Part shown: piece after piece, positions 31,685 through 38,083 of the stretch | How the letters are laid out: each line of letters begins with the position of its first letter | Numbering within the stretch: position 1 is the first letter of the stretch | Assembly (NCBI GenBank): GCA_018812705.1 | Contig: JAHJCZ010000050.1 | Location: forward strand, 1 to 38,083 | From: Candidatus Omnitrophota bacterium | GTDB lineage: Bacteria > Omnitrophota > Gorgyraeia > Zapsychrales > Zapsychraceae | DNA length: 38,083 nt | Direction: 5' to 3' | Made by a program: the position numbers and the translations under genes | Notes under the pieces: generated by a model | What the model was told of the DNA's origin: nothing | The model's database searches: none | The model's input: only the letters and a program-made list of their open reading frames with translations

Positions 31685-32860
31685 ATGGTAGAAAGAATAA
31701 ATAACATACGTGTTTGGGGCGAGCCGATAGAAGGTGCTTTAAACCAAATAATAAATTGTTCAAAAAATGCTGTATATTGTGCTCTTATGGCAGACCACCA
31801 TCCTGGTTATGCCGTTCCTATAGGCGGGGTTGTAGCTTACCGTAACAAAGTAAGCCCCTCCGGCGTTGGATATGATATTGCCTGTGGTAACAAAGCTATT
31901 AGATTAGACATTCCGGCCATTGAAGTTAAGAATAATATTAAAGCAATTATGAAAGATATCGTTGGGTCCATTTCTTTTGGAGTTGGAATGAAGAATAAAG
32001 AAAGAATAGACAGTGCTGTTTTTCATAATGATCCAGGATGGAATATTTCTGCGGTAAAGCAATTAAAATTAAAGAAACTAGCAGAGGAACAGTTAGGTAC
32101 TGTCGGAAGCGGCAATCATTATGTCGATATATTTACTGACGAAGTAAATAGAGTTTGGGTTGGTGTACATTTTGGCTCAAGAGGATTAGGCCACAGAATA
32201 GCAACTTACTATATTAAGGCCGGCGGAGGAAAAGATGGGATGAACGTTGATCCAGTGCTTCTTGATGTTAAAAGCTCTATCGGCGAAGATTATATAGCTT
32301 GCATGAAATTGGCCGGTAAATATGCTTATGCAGGGCGCGATTGGGTTTGTGGTCGTGTTGCGCGTTTGTTGAAAGCTAAGATCCTAGAAGAAGTTCATAA
32401 TCACCATAATTATGCCTGGCAAGAAGAACACAACGGAGATAAATTGTGGGTCATTAGAAAAGGCGCTACACCTGCATTTCCTGGTCAAAAGGGTTTCGTG
32501 GGAGGAAGCATGGGAGATATTTCAGTAATAGTTGAGGGTATCGAATCTGCTGAAAGTAAGGAATCCTTGTACTCTACAGTTCATGGTGCCGGACGTGTAA
32601 TGTCTAGGACTCAAGCAGCAGGAAGATATCAAAAGCGCAAAAGAGTTGGTGGCCAAATCACTAGGCCGATGATGGATAAATGGCTAAAAGAAAAAAATGT
32701 AACATTGATGGGAGCTGGCACAGATGAATCTCCACATTGTTATAAACGACTTCCTGACGTTCTGGATTGTCACAAAAAAACAATCAAAATTCTTCATACC
32801 CTTGTGCCAATAGGGGTTGCTATGGCTTCAAGTGATGAATTTGATCCATACAAACATTAA
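31685..32860 (+). CDS. rtcB: RNA-splicing ligase RtcB
   Basis: 391 residues. RtcB joins RNA 2',3'-cyclic phosphate or 3'-phosphate ends to 5'-OH ends using GTP and Mn2+. Metal ligands lie in GVGYDIACG (Asp and Cys), GSGNHYVDI, and HFGSRGLGH; NHHNYAW, RKGATPAFPGQKG, and the guanylylated His in VHGAGRVMSR are all recognisable. DESPHCYKRLPDVLD closes the active site. ATG 31685 is preferred over the GTG three bases before; the permease stop ends three bases upstream. No archease or RtcA is present. Confidence 0.94.
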   Translation: MVERINNIRVWGEPIEGALNQIINCSKNAVYCALMADHHPGYAVPIGGVVAYRNKVSPSGVGYDIACGNKAIRLDIPAIEVKNNIKAIMKDIVGSISFGVGMKNKERIDSAVFHNDPGWNISAVKQLKLKKLAEEQLGTVGSGNHYVDIFTDEVNRVWVGVHFGSRGLGHRIATYYIKAGGGKDGMNVDPVLLDVKSSIGEDYIACMKLAGKYAYAGRDWVCGRVARLLKAKILEEVHNHHNYAWQEEHNGDKLWVIRKGATPAFPGQKGFVGGSMGDISVIVEGIESAESKESLYSTVHGAGRVMSRTQAAGRYQKRKRVGGQITRPMMDKWLKEKNVTLMGAGTDESPHCYKRLPDVLDCHKKTIKILHTLVPIGVAMASSDEFDPYKH

Positions 32861-32865
32861 TAGTT

Positions 32866-33141
32866 ATGATAAATTATGACAACTTTCAGGAAGAGCAGTT
32901 TAAAAAATGGGAGTCTGCCTGCAAATGTTGTGGTGCTTGCTGCGGTACTGTTGACGGCGATCCTTGCCTTCATTTAATAAAACAAAATAATGGCAAATAC
33001 TTTTGCGAAATATACACTAACCGCTTTGGGTCAAGAAAAACCGTATCAGGAAAAATATTTCGCTGCGTAGAAATTAGAGATATAATAAATACATCTTGGC
33101 CAGGCAAAAATAACTGCATATATAAAAACCATAATTATTAG
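32866..33141 (+). CDS. YkgJ-type CxxCxxCC zinc/iron-binding protein
   Basis: 91 residues. CKCCGACC near the N-terminus with later Cys in GDPCLH, YFCEIY and FRCVEI, plus C117-type final CIYK, is the pattern of the CxxCxxCC family (YkgJ), thought to bind a metal or cluster. Function unknown. It begins five bases after rtcB, so the two share a transcript. Confidence 0.78.
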   Translation: MINYDNFQEEQFKKWESACKCCGACCGTVDGDPCLHLIKQNNGKYFCEIYTNRFGSRKTVSGKIFRCVEIRDIINTSWPGKNNCIYKNHNY

Positions 33142-33154
33142 AGGGAGTCAGCAA

Positions 33155-34141
33155 ATGAAAAAACCAATAAAGCTTATTGTTATACTTGTTGTTTTAATTT
33201 TTACTCTAGGCTTGCTCAAAAACATTTTGGCTAAAGCAGCAGTTCAAGTTGGTGCTAAGGCAGTATTGGGAGTTGATTCCAGTATTAAAAAGTTTTCTAT
33301 CGGAATTCTAAATCAAAGTATTGATATACGAGAATTTAAATTGTCGAACCCTAAAGGTTTTGATGATGATGTGTTAATTGACCTCCCACAAGCAACCGTG
33401 AAATATGATCTGCTTGGTTTATTAAAGGGTAAACTTCATTGTCAGTTGGTTGTTCTAAACCTTAAAGAGGTTGTTGTTATTAAGAATAAAGAAGGATTAA
33501 TGAATACAGATGAATTAACAATAGCTAAGCAACAAAAAGCTCAAGCAGAACAACCACCAGAAGAACAAAAGCCTCAAAAGCAAGAAAAGTCTAAAGAAAT
33601 GCCTATGCAATTAGATAAAGTAGTCCTCACTATTGGCAAAGTTGTTTACAAAGACTACTCAAAAGGCGGAGACCCTGAAATTAAAATATTTGACGTGGGA
33701 ATTAAAGATAAAGAATATACAGATATTACCAGTGCCCAAGAGCTGGCTTCTTTGATATTTGCGGCATCATTGAAATCAACTGCAATAAAATCAGCTGCAA
33801 TGTATGGGGCAACAGCCGTTCTGGGAGTTGGACTTCTTCCTGTCGGAGTAGCAGGTGTTTTGACCAGCAAAGATAGTGCCCAGGCCGATTTTAATGTTAG
33901 TTTTGAAGATGCATTCAAAGCCTCTGAAGCCATAAGTAATGACATTGGGACTAACGTTGAAGTTAAGAAGGATATCGGTCAAATTGAATTTCAAATCGGT
34001 AAAACAAAAGTAAAGGTCCTTGTAGAAAAATTAGAGAACAAAAAGATCTCTATAACTGTCTCTGCCAGGAAGCTTATGATCCCCAGAAGACAAGAAGCTG
34101 AGGGTGTTTTGTATAAAATCAAAGAATTAATTGAAAAATAA
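33155..34141 (+). CDS. AsmA-like envelope protein
   Basis: 328 residues. One N-terminal membrane helix (about 6-24) is followed by a beta-rich AsmA/DUF748-like region (about 40-125) with IDIREFKLSNPKGF and a DLPQATVKYDLLGLLKGKL repeat-like step, then a low-complexity Gln/Glu/Lys/Pro linker (about 126-150), and a second beta region. A hydrophobic Ala/Gly segment (about 215-240) could be a second membrane pass. Proteins of this kind bridge the periplasm or support outer-membrane lipids in Gram-negative bacteria. GAGGG upstream. Family call moderate. Confidence 0.62.
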   Translation: MKKPIKLIVILVVLIFTLGLLKNILAKAAVQVGAKAVLGVDSSIKKFSIGILNQSIDIREFKLSNPKGFDDDVLIDLPQATVKYDLLGLLKGKLHCQLVVLNLKEVVVIKNKEGLMNTDELTIAKQQKAQAEQPPEEQKPQKQEKSKEMPMQLDKVVLTIGKVVYKDYSKGGDPEIKIFDVGIKDKEYTDITSAQELASLIFAASLKSTAIKSAAMYGATAVLGVGLLPVGVAGVLTSKDSAQADFNVSFEDAFKASEAISNDIGTNVEVKKDIGQIEFQIGKTKVKVLVEKLENKKISITVSARKLMIPRRQEAEGVLYKIKELIEK

Positions 34142-34154
34142 GAGGAGTTTCTCG

Positions 34155-34667
34155 ATGGAAGTTTATGACGCAATTATGACACGTCGCAGTATAAGGAAGT
34201 TTACGGACAAGCCAGTTAGTAAAGAACAGTTAAAGAAATTGCTGGAAGCAGCTATGAATGCACCATCAGCATCTGATGCAAGGCCTTGGCATTTTGTTAT
34301 TGTTGATGATAGGGAAAAGCTCAATGCATTGGCAAAGGATATTGATGAAGATAACAATTTGTTCAAAGAAGCTCAAGCTGCTATTTTAATTTGTGGCAAT
34401 GAAAGCTTAGAAAAGTTCAAGGGCTTTTGGCCGCAAGATTGTTCATGTGCCGCGCAAAATTTGCAATTAGCAGTTCACGACTTAGGATTGGGTACAGTGT
34501 GGATCGCTATTTATTCAATTCCCCCTAGGATTGAAGGATGCAGAAAGATCCTTGGAGTTCCGGATAATTTTGAGCCGTTTGCAATATTCCCTATTGGATA
34601 TCCTAATGAATTTTTAGTGCCTGAATACCGTTATGATGAATCAATGATCCAAAATAATGGCTGGTAA
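34155..34667 (+). CDS. nitroreductase-family FMN oxidoreductase
   Basis: 170 residues from ATG 34155, with AGAGGAG upstream. TRRSIRKFTDKPV, then NAPSASDARPWHFVIVDD, and a later LGLGTVWIAIYSIP with FAIFPIGYPNE are the usual FMN-binding segments. It likely reduces nitro compounds, quinones or flavins with NAD(P)H. It is short, as in the small single-domain subgroup. The frame is open for eight more codons upstream, overlapping the AsmA-like gene end, but the ribosome site favours 34155. Confidence 0.88.
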   Translation: MEVYDAIMTRRSIRKFTDKPVSKEQLKKLLEAAMNAPSASDARPWHFVIVDDREKLNALAKDIDEDNNLFKEAQAAILICGNESLEKFKGFWPQDCSCAAQNLQLAVHDLGLGTVWIAIYSIPPRIEGCRKILGVPDNFEPFAIFPIGYPNEFLVPEYRYDESMIQNNGW

Positions 34668-34676
34668 AAACTCTTT

Positions 34677-37199
34677 ATGAAAATGAAAAAATTTATTTGT
34701 ATTCACGGACATTTTTATCAACCCCCAAGAGAAAATCCCTGGCTTGAGGAAGTCGAGATTCAGGAATCTGCCTTTCCAGATCATGACTGGAATCAAAGAA
34801 TAACACAAGAATGCTATGCGCCAAATGCATCTGCAAGAATACTTGATGCCAGAAACAATATTGTCAATATAGTCAATAACTACGAGAAGATAAGCTTTAA
34901 TTTTGGACCAACTTTACTTTCCTGGATGGAGAGAAATGAAAAGGAAGCCTATCGTGCAATATTAATGGCTGATAAAACAAGTCAGGCAAGGTTTAACGGT
35001 CATGGATCTGCAATGGCTCAATGTTATAATCACATGATAATGCCACTTGCAAATTCTCAGGATAAAAGAACACAGATAATCTGGGGGCTTTATGATTTTG
35101 AGCATCGTTATAATAGAAAAGCCGAAGGGATGTGGCTAGCAGAAGCAGCAGTTGATCTTGAGACGCTTGATCTACTTGCTGAATATGGTGTCAAATATAC
35201 GGTTTTAGCTCCACATCAAGCAAAAAGAGTAAGAAAATTTTCTTCAGATCATAAAATTTTTGAAGTTTCTAATCAAAAAGGATTCTTAAATGTTGCGAAA
35301 AATCACAAAGGTCAATTTGGCGCTTCAACAATTAGCGCGCATGAATGGATCGAGGTTACAGGCTCGAGGATCGACCCTCGGAGACCATATCTCCAGAAAT
35401 TACCATCTGGCAGAGAAATAGTAATATATTTTTATGATGGACCAACTTCATCTGACGTAGCTTTTGGTCACCTTTTAAAAAGTGGTGTTAATTTTGTAAA
35501 TAGGCTTATGAGCTGTTTTTCTGATATTGGAGAAGATCAGCTAGTACATATTGCAACTGACGGTGAAACATTCGGGCATCATCAAAAAATGGGCGATATG
35601 GCACTTGCGTATTGTTTGAATCATATTGAGGAGAATCATCTTGCAGAGATAACTAATTACGGAAAACATTGCGCTGAGAATCCATGTCAATTTGAAGTTG
35701 AAATATATGAAAATACTTCCTGGAGTTGTTGTCATGGCATAGAACGTTGGAGGTCGAATTGCGGATGTTGCATCGGAAGCCATTCAAGTTGGAACCAAAA
35801 TTGGAGAAAGCCATTAAGAGATTCTTTGAATTGGTTAAGAGATGAGCTTGTTAAAATATATGAGAAGCATGCATCCGAGCTATTTAATGATATTTGGCAG
35901 GCAAGAAACAATTATATTGAGGTTGTAAATAACCGCTCCAAAGCAACCGTAAAAAATTTCTTTTCAAAAAATACTAAAAGAAACCTTAATGATACTCAGA
36001 GAATAGCAGCTTTAAAATTGCTTGAAATGCAGCGTCACGCTATGCTTATGTTTACTAGCTGTGGCTGGTTTTTTGATGAAGTTTCAAGAATTGAAACAAA
36101 GCAAATCCTTCAATATGCTGCTAGGGCTATTCAATTAGCTAAGGATTTTGAGAGAGCAAATATAGAAGATCAATTCATTGACCGTCTTAGAGAGGCAAAA
36201 AGCAATCTGCATGAATATCGCGATTGCGGTGATATTTATGAGAAAGTTATAAAGCCTGAGGTCCTTGACTTGGTAAGAGTTGGTGCGCATTATGCAGTAT
36301 CATCTCTTTTTGAAAAGTATTCATCAAATATCGATATATACAGCTATACCGCAACAAATAAAATGTGCGATATCTCTGAAATTGGAAAACAAAAATTAGC
36401 TGTAGGAAAAGTTCTTATAAAATCAAACATAACATATGAAGAAAGTTTAGTTAGTTATGCGGTCTTGCATTTGGGTGAGCATAAATTAACTGGAGGGGTA
36501 AGGGAATTTATTGATAGCTATACTTTTTCAGAAATGCACAGAGAAACTAAAGAAATTTTTCTCAAGAGAGATTCCGAAAAGACCATACGTTTTATAGAAA
36601 AGTATTTTGATCCTGGGCATTACTCACTTTACCACTTATTTAAAGACGAGCAGACAAAAATATTATATCAAATACTTGATTCAACACTTGTAGAAATAGA
36701 AGCATCTTTAAGGCAGATCAATGAATATCACCATCCAATAATTCAAATTGTCAAACAGCTCAAGATTCCTTTGCCTAAAATGCTTTCAAGCACTGTAATA
36801 GTTATGCTTAATGCGGAACTTCTTCAGGTTCTATCAAGCGAGTGCATTGATTTTGATAGATTAAAAACATTGGCAGCAGAAATTGAAACATGGTCTCTTG
36901 AAATTGATACTGTAACAATTGGATATTTAGTTAAAAAACGGATAAATGTCCTAATGGATAAATTAGTTAAAATGCCAAGAAAGGTCAAAATTATTGAACT
37001 CGTTGAAATGTTATTAAAAATTTTAAAACCTTTAGATTTGACTGTCGATCTATGGCGTCCCCAAAACATATATTTTTTAATAGGAAAAAGAATATATCCT
37101 AAAATTAAAGCAAAAGCAGACAAAGGCCATAAAACTTCTTTAAACTGGGTTGAAAAGTTTAAAAGCTTAGGCAAGCAATTAAAAGTTAATATATTCTAG
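34677..37199 (+). CDS. GH57 family glycoside hydrolase with DUF3536 domain
   Basis: 840 residues. N-terminal GH57 barrel: IHGHFYQPPRENPW (9-22), FNFGPTLLSW, NGHGSAMAQCYNHM, GMWLAE with the predicted nucleophile E156, and ATDGETFGHH with the acid/base D295. A Cys-rich TSWSCCHGIERWRSNCGCC segment (about 345-365) is typical of the DUF3536 subgroup; DUF3536 covers much of 430-840. GH57 enzymes act on alpha-glucans (amylase, branching, 4-alpha-glucanotransferase). The exact reaction in this subgroup is not known to me. No strong ribosome site is seen; ATG 34683 is an alternative start. It lies next to a gene with a glycogen-binding domain. Confidence 0.9.
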   Translation: MKMKKFICIHGHFYQPPRENPWLEEVEIQESAFPDHDWNQRITQECYAPNASARILDARNNIVNIVNNYEKISFNFGPTLLSWMERNEKEAYRAILMADKTSQARFNGHGSAMAQCYNHMIMPLANSQDKRTQIIWGLYDFEHRYNRKAEGMWLAEAAVDLETLDLLAEYGVKYTVLAPHQAKRVRKFSSDHKIFEVSNQKGFLNVAKNHKGQFGASTISAHEWIEVTGSRIDPRRPYLQKLPSGREIVIYFYDGPTSSDVAFGHLLKSGVNFVNRLMSCFSDIGEDQLVHIATDGETFGHHQKMGDMALAYCLNHIEENHLAEITNYGKHCAENPCQFEVEIYENTSWSCCHGIERWRSNCGCCIGSHSSWNQNWRKPLRDSLNWLRDELVKIYEKHASELFNDIWQARNNYIEVVNNRSKATVKNFFSKNTKRNLNDTQRIAALKLLEMQRHAMLMFTSCGWFFDEVSRIETKQILQYAARAIQLAKDFERANIEDQFIDRLREAKSNLHEYRDCGDIYEKVIKPEVLDLVRVGAHYAVSSLFEKYSSNIDIYSYTATNKMCDISEIGKQKLAVGKVLIKSNITYEESLVSYAVLHLGEHKLTGGVREFIDSYTFSEMHRETKEIFLKRDSEKTIRFIEKYFDPGHYSLYHLFKDEQTKILYQILDSTLVEIEASLRQINEYHHPIIQIVKQLKIPLPKMLSSTVIVMLNAELLQVLSSECIDFDRLKTLAAEIETWSLEIDTVTIGYLVKKRINVLMDKLVKMPRKVKIIELVEMLLKILKPLDLTVDLWRPQNIYFLIGKRIYPKIKAKADKGHKTSLNWVEKFKSLGKQLKVNIF

Positions 37200-37244
37200 A
37201 ATAATATTTGTCTTCCCCTTAATTTATCCTTTCAAAGAATTATC

Positions 37245-37412
37245 CTAAAACCAATTCAAAAACACGAATAATGCACAAAAACCACTGTATAGCATTGATA
37301 TTGATTGATTTATGCCAGTTACAATAAACATGATCATTGTACCAAACCTTCCCGCCGTTATTGGCTTAAATTCAGGCTTTAACGATAAGCTTGAGCTAGG
37401 CTTTCTTCTCAT
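37245..37412 (-). CDS. possible 55-residue membrane peptide in the gap
   Basis: An open frame on the minus strand starts MRRKPSSSLSLKPEF and runs into a hydrophobic stretch (about 26-55), ending with LNWF. It has a basic N-terminus and one or two possible membrane helices, but there is no good ribosome-binding site, no clear promoter, and it would be the only minus-strand gene here. Treat it as a hypothesis. The rest of the 450-base gap (37200-37649) holds the promoter, operator-like repeat and hairpin listed separately. Confidence 0.2.
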   Translation of the reverse strand: MRRKPSSSLSLKPEFKPITAGRFGTMIMFIVTGINQSISMLYSGFCALFVFLNWF

Positions 37413-37508
37413 GAACTAATTCGATATAATTCACGTTATGTATTACTGTATAATGACTTATAAGGTTTTGTTTGACTGTTCATAAGTTATTTTCAGAATA
37501 AATTATTA

Positions 37509-37537
37509 TTGACAAAATTAATAAAACATGTCAAAAT
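37509..37537 (+). promoter_or_regulatory. promoter with operator-like inverted repeat before the HTH-CBM48 gene
   Basis: TTGACA (37509-37514) is a perfect -35 element, with a weak CAAAAT (37532-37537) 17 bases on. The -35 hexamer is also the left arm of an inverted repeat: TTGACA and TGTCAA (37529-37534), centres 20 bases apart, two helical turns. A dimeric HTH protein could bind there and block the promoter, so autoregulation is plausible. Confidence 0.4.
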
Positions 37538-37591
37538 CCCTTTTATTTAAATGAAGTTAACATACTGTTGCATTTACAAGTTATAAAAACT

Positions 37592-37619
37592 CCACCTGTT
37601 TTTATAAACTATTAGGTGG
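37592..37619 (+). promoter_or_regulatory. stem-loop in the leader of the HTH-CBM48 gene
   Basis: CCACCT (37592-37597) pairs perfectly with AGGTGG (37614-37619) across a 16-base loop, ending 30 bases before the GTG start. It may affect translation or mRNA stability. No T run follows, so it is not a terminator. Confidence 0.35.
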
Positions 37620-37649
37620 CAACAAATAGTAACTTATAGGAGATCAGCT

Positions 37650-38083
37650 GTGGTAAAGTCAAAAATTAAAGAAATAAGACAAAGGCATAATATTACTCAA
37701 AAGAACCTCGCAGAAAAGCTCGGCGTATCAAGGCAAGCTCTTTGTATGTGGGAATCTGATAAAAGAGAGCTTAAAGCACCTGTTTTAAAGAAGATAGCAA
37801 AAATTTTTGGTGTGCAAATAGATGAGCTTATGTATATAACAGATGAGTTAAAAATTAAAAAGGAGATGGATATGGAAAGAGAAAAAATTCTTAAAGCTAC
37901 TTTTGAATTATTAGCACCTGATGCTAAAAAAGTTGCATTAACAGGAGATTTTAATTCTTGGGATGCAAATGGAATTAAAATGAGAAAATATAAGAGCGGA
38001 AAGTGGAAAGCTAACGTAGATTGCTCACCTGGAAGATATGAATATAAATATATAGTTGATAATGAATGGTGGACAGATCCATC
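37650..38083 (+). CDS. XRE-type HTH domain fused to a CBM48 glycogen-binding domain (partial, runs off the end)
   Basis: From GTG 37650, with AGGAG (37638-37642) seven bases upstream, 144 codons are open to the window end. Residues 5-61 form an XRE/Cro-type helix-turn-helix (ITQKNLAEKLGVSRQAL, then IAKIFGVQIDEL). Residues about 70-80 are a charged linker. From about 83 the sequence is a CBM48/AMPK-beta-like early-set domain: ATFELLAPDAKKVALTGDFN, W104, W119 and YEYKYIVDNEWW. Such domains bind alpha-glucans. There is no stop between the parts, so this is a glucan-binding transcription regulator by inference. A second ribosome site and ATG within the linker could give the CBM48 part alone. Its neighbour is a GH57 enzyme. 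Confidence 0.8.
   Translation, partial: MVKSKIKEIRQRHNITQKNLAEKLGVSRQALCMWESDKRELKAPVLKKIAKIFGVQIDELMYITDELKIKKEMDMEREKILKATFELLAPDAKKVALTGDFNSWDANGIKMRKYKSGKWKANVDCSPGRYEYKYIVDNEWWTDP
37860..37874 (+). promoter_or_regulatory. internal ribosome-binding site and start in the HTH-CBM48 gene
   Basis: AAGGAG (37860-37865) is followed by ATGGATATG; the ATG at 37872 is six bases from the Shine-Dalgarno, the usual spacing. It is in the same frame and falls between the HTH and CBM48 parts, so a CBM48-only protein could be made. Confidence 0.5.

Noticed and set aside
1-38083. CRISPR arrays, tRNA or rRNA genes, insertion sequences, prophage or toxin-antitoxin genes
   Set aside because: None seen by reading both strands; gaps between genes are short and show no repeat-spacer pattern or cloverleaf. 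The XRE gene at 37650 has no toxin beside it within the window.

Overview
The window is AT-rich bacterial chromosomal DNA in which essentially every credible gene lies on the + strand. AsmA-like and Tat-targeted proteins point to a Gram-negative envelope. The metabolism implied is anaerobic and fermentative: an NAD-linked [NiFe] hydrogenase, a Rex redox regulator, polyferredoxins and alpha-glucan enzymes. I suspect an Omnitrophota-like or other PVC-related uncultured bacterium, but this is an impression from gene content, not a phylogeny. There is no tRNA, rRNA, CRISPR array, transposase or phage gene that I can see.

Region 1 (1-2000) holds the last codons of a probable MBOAT acyltransferase, its SGNH-hydrolase-like partner, and a stand-alone RlmK-type 23S rRNA methyltransferase. 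Region 2 (2000-14500) is a complete locus for a group 3d type NAD-reducing hydrogenase: rex, hypA, hypB, a CBS-domain gene, hoxF (NuoE-NuoF fusion), hoxU, hoxY, hoxH, hoxW, hypF, hypC, hypD, hypE. It includes the diaphorase, the hydrogenase dimer, the maturation protease, all six Hyp factors, and the regulator that probably reads NADH/NAD+. A Rex-operator-like sequence lies just upstream of hoxF. No unrelated gene interrupts it except the CBS gene.

Region 3 (14500-20300) has a small membrane protein in its own promoter-terminator unit, then a tight cluster of ECF S-component-like protein, phosphoribosyltransferase, Tat-exported DUF362 protein, a NapH/NapG-like polyferredoxin fusion, an AlkD-like DNA glycosylase and a CDF metal transporter. 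Region 4 (20300-24100) has mnmA, nadA, an unrecognised His-rich duplicated membrane protein, a short tatA, and a second CBS protein. Region 5 (24100-34700) has a thioredoxin-like/DsbD-like membrane protein, a half-size ChrA, an NSS-family Na+ symporter, an orphan CheD-like protein, an EF-G-like GTPase, a 49-residue Cys-rich protein coupled to an ArsP-type permease, RtcB, a CxxCxxCC protein, an AsmA-like protein and a nitroreductase.

Region 6 (34700-38083) has a GH57/DUF3536 glycoside hydrolase and, at the window edge, an uninterrupted frame joining an XRE-type helix-turn-helix to a CBM48/AMPK-beta-like glycogen-binding domain. That last gene is the strongest candidate for something undescribed: a putative alpha-glucan-sensing repressor beside a glucan hydrolase, with an operator-like inverted repeat in its promoter and a second ribosome-binding site that could release the glycogen-binding domain alone. 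Other points worth a second look are the Cys-rich peptide/permease pair, the polyferredoxin fusion with a buried twin-arginine motif, the S-component/phosphoribosyltransferase pair, the duplicated His-rich membrane protein, and the attenuator-like leader before the CheD-like gene.
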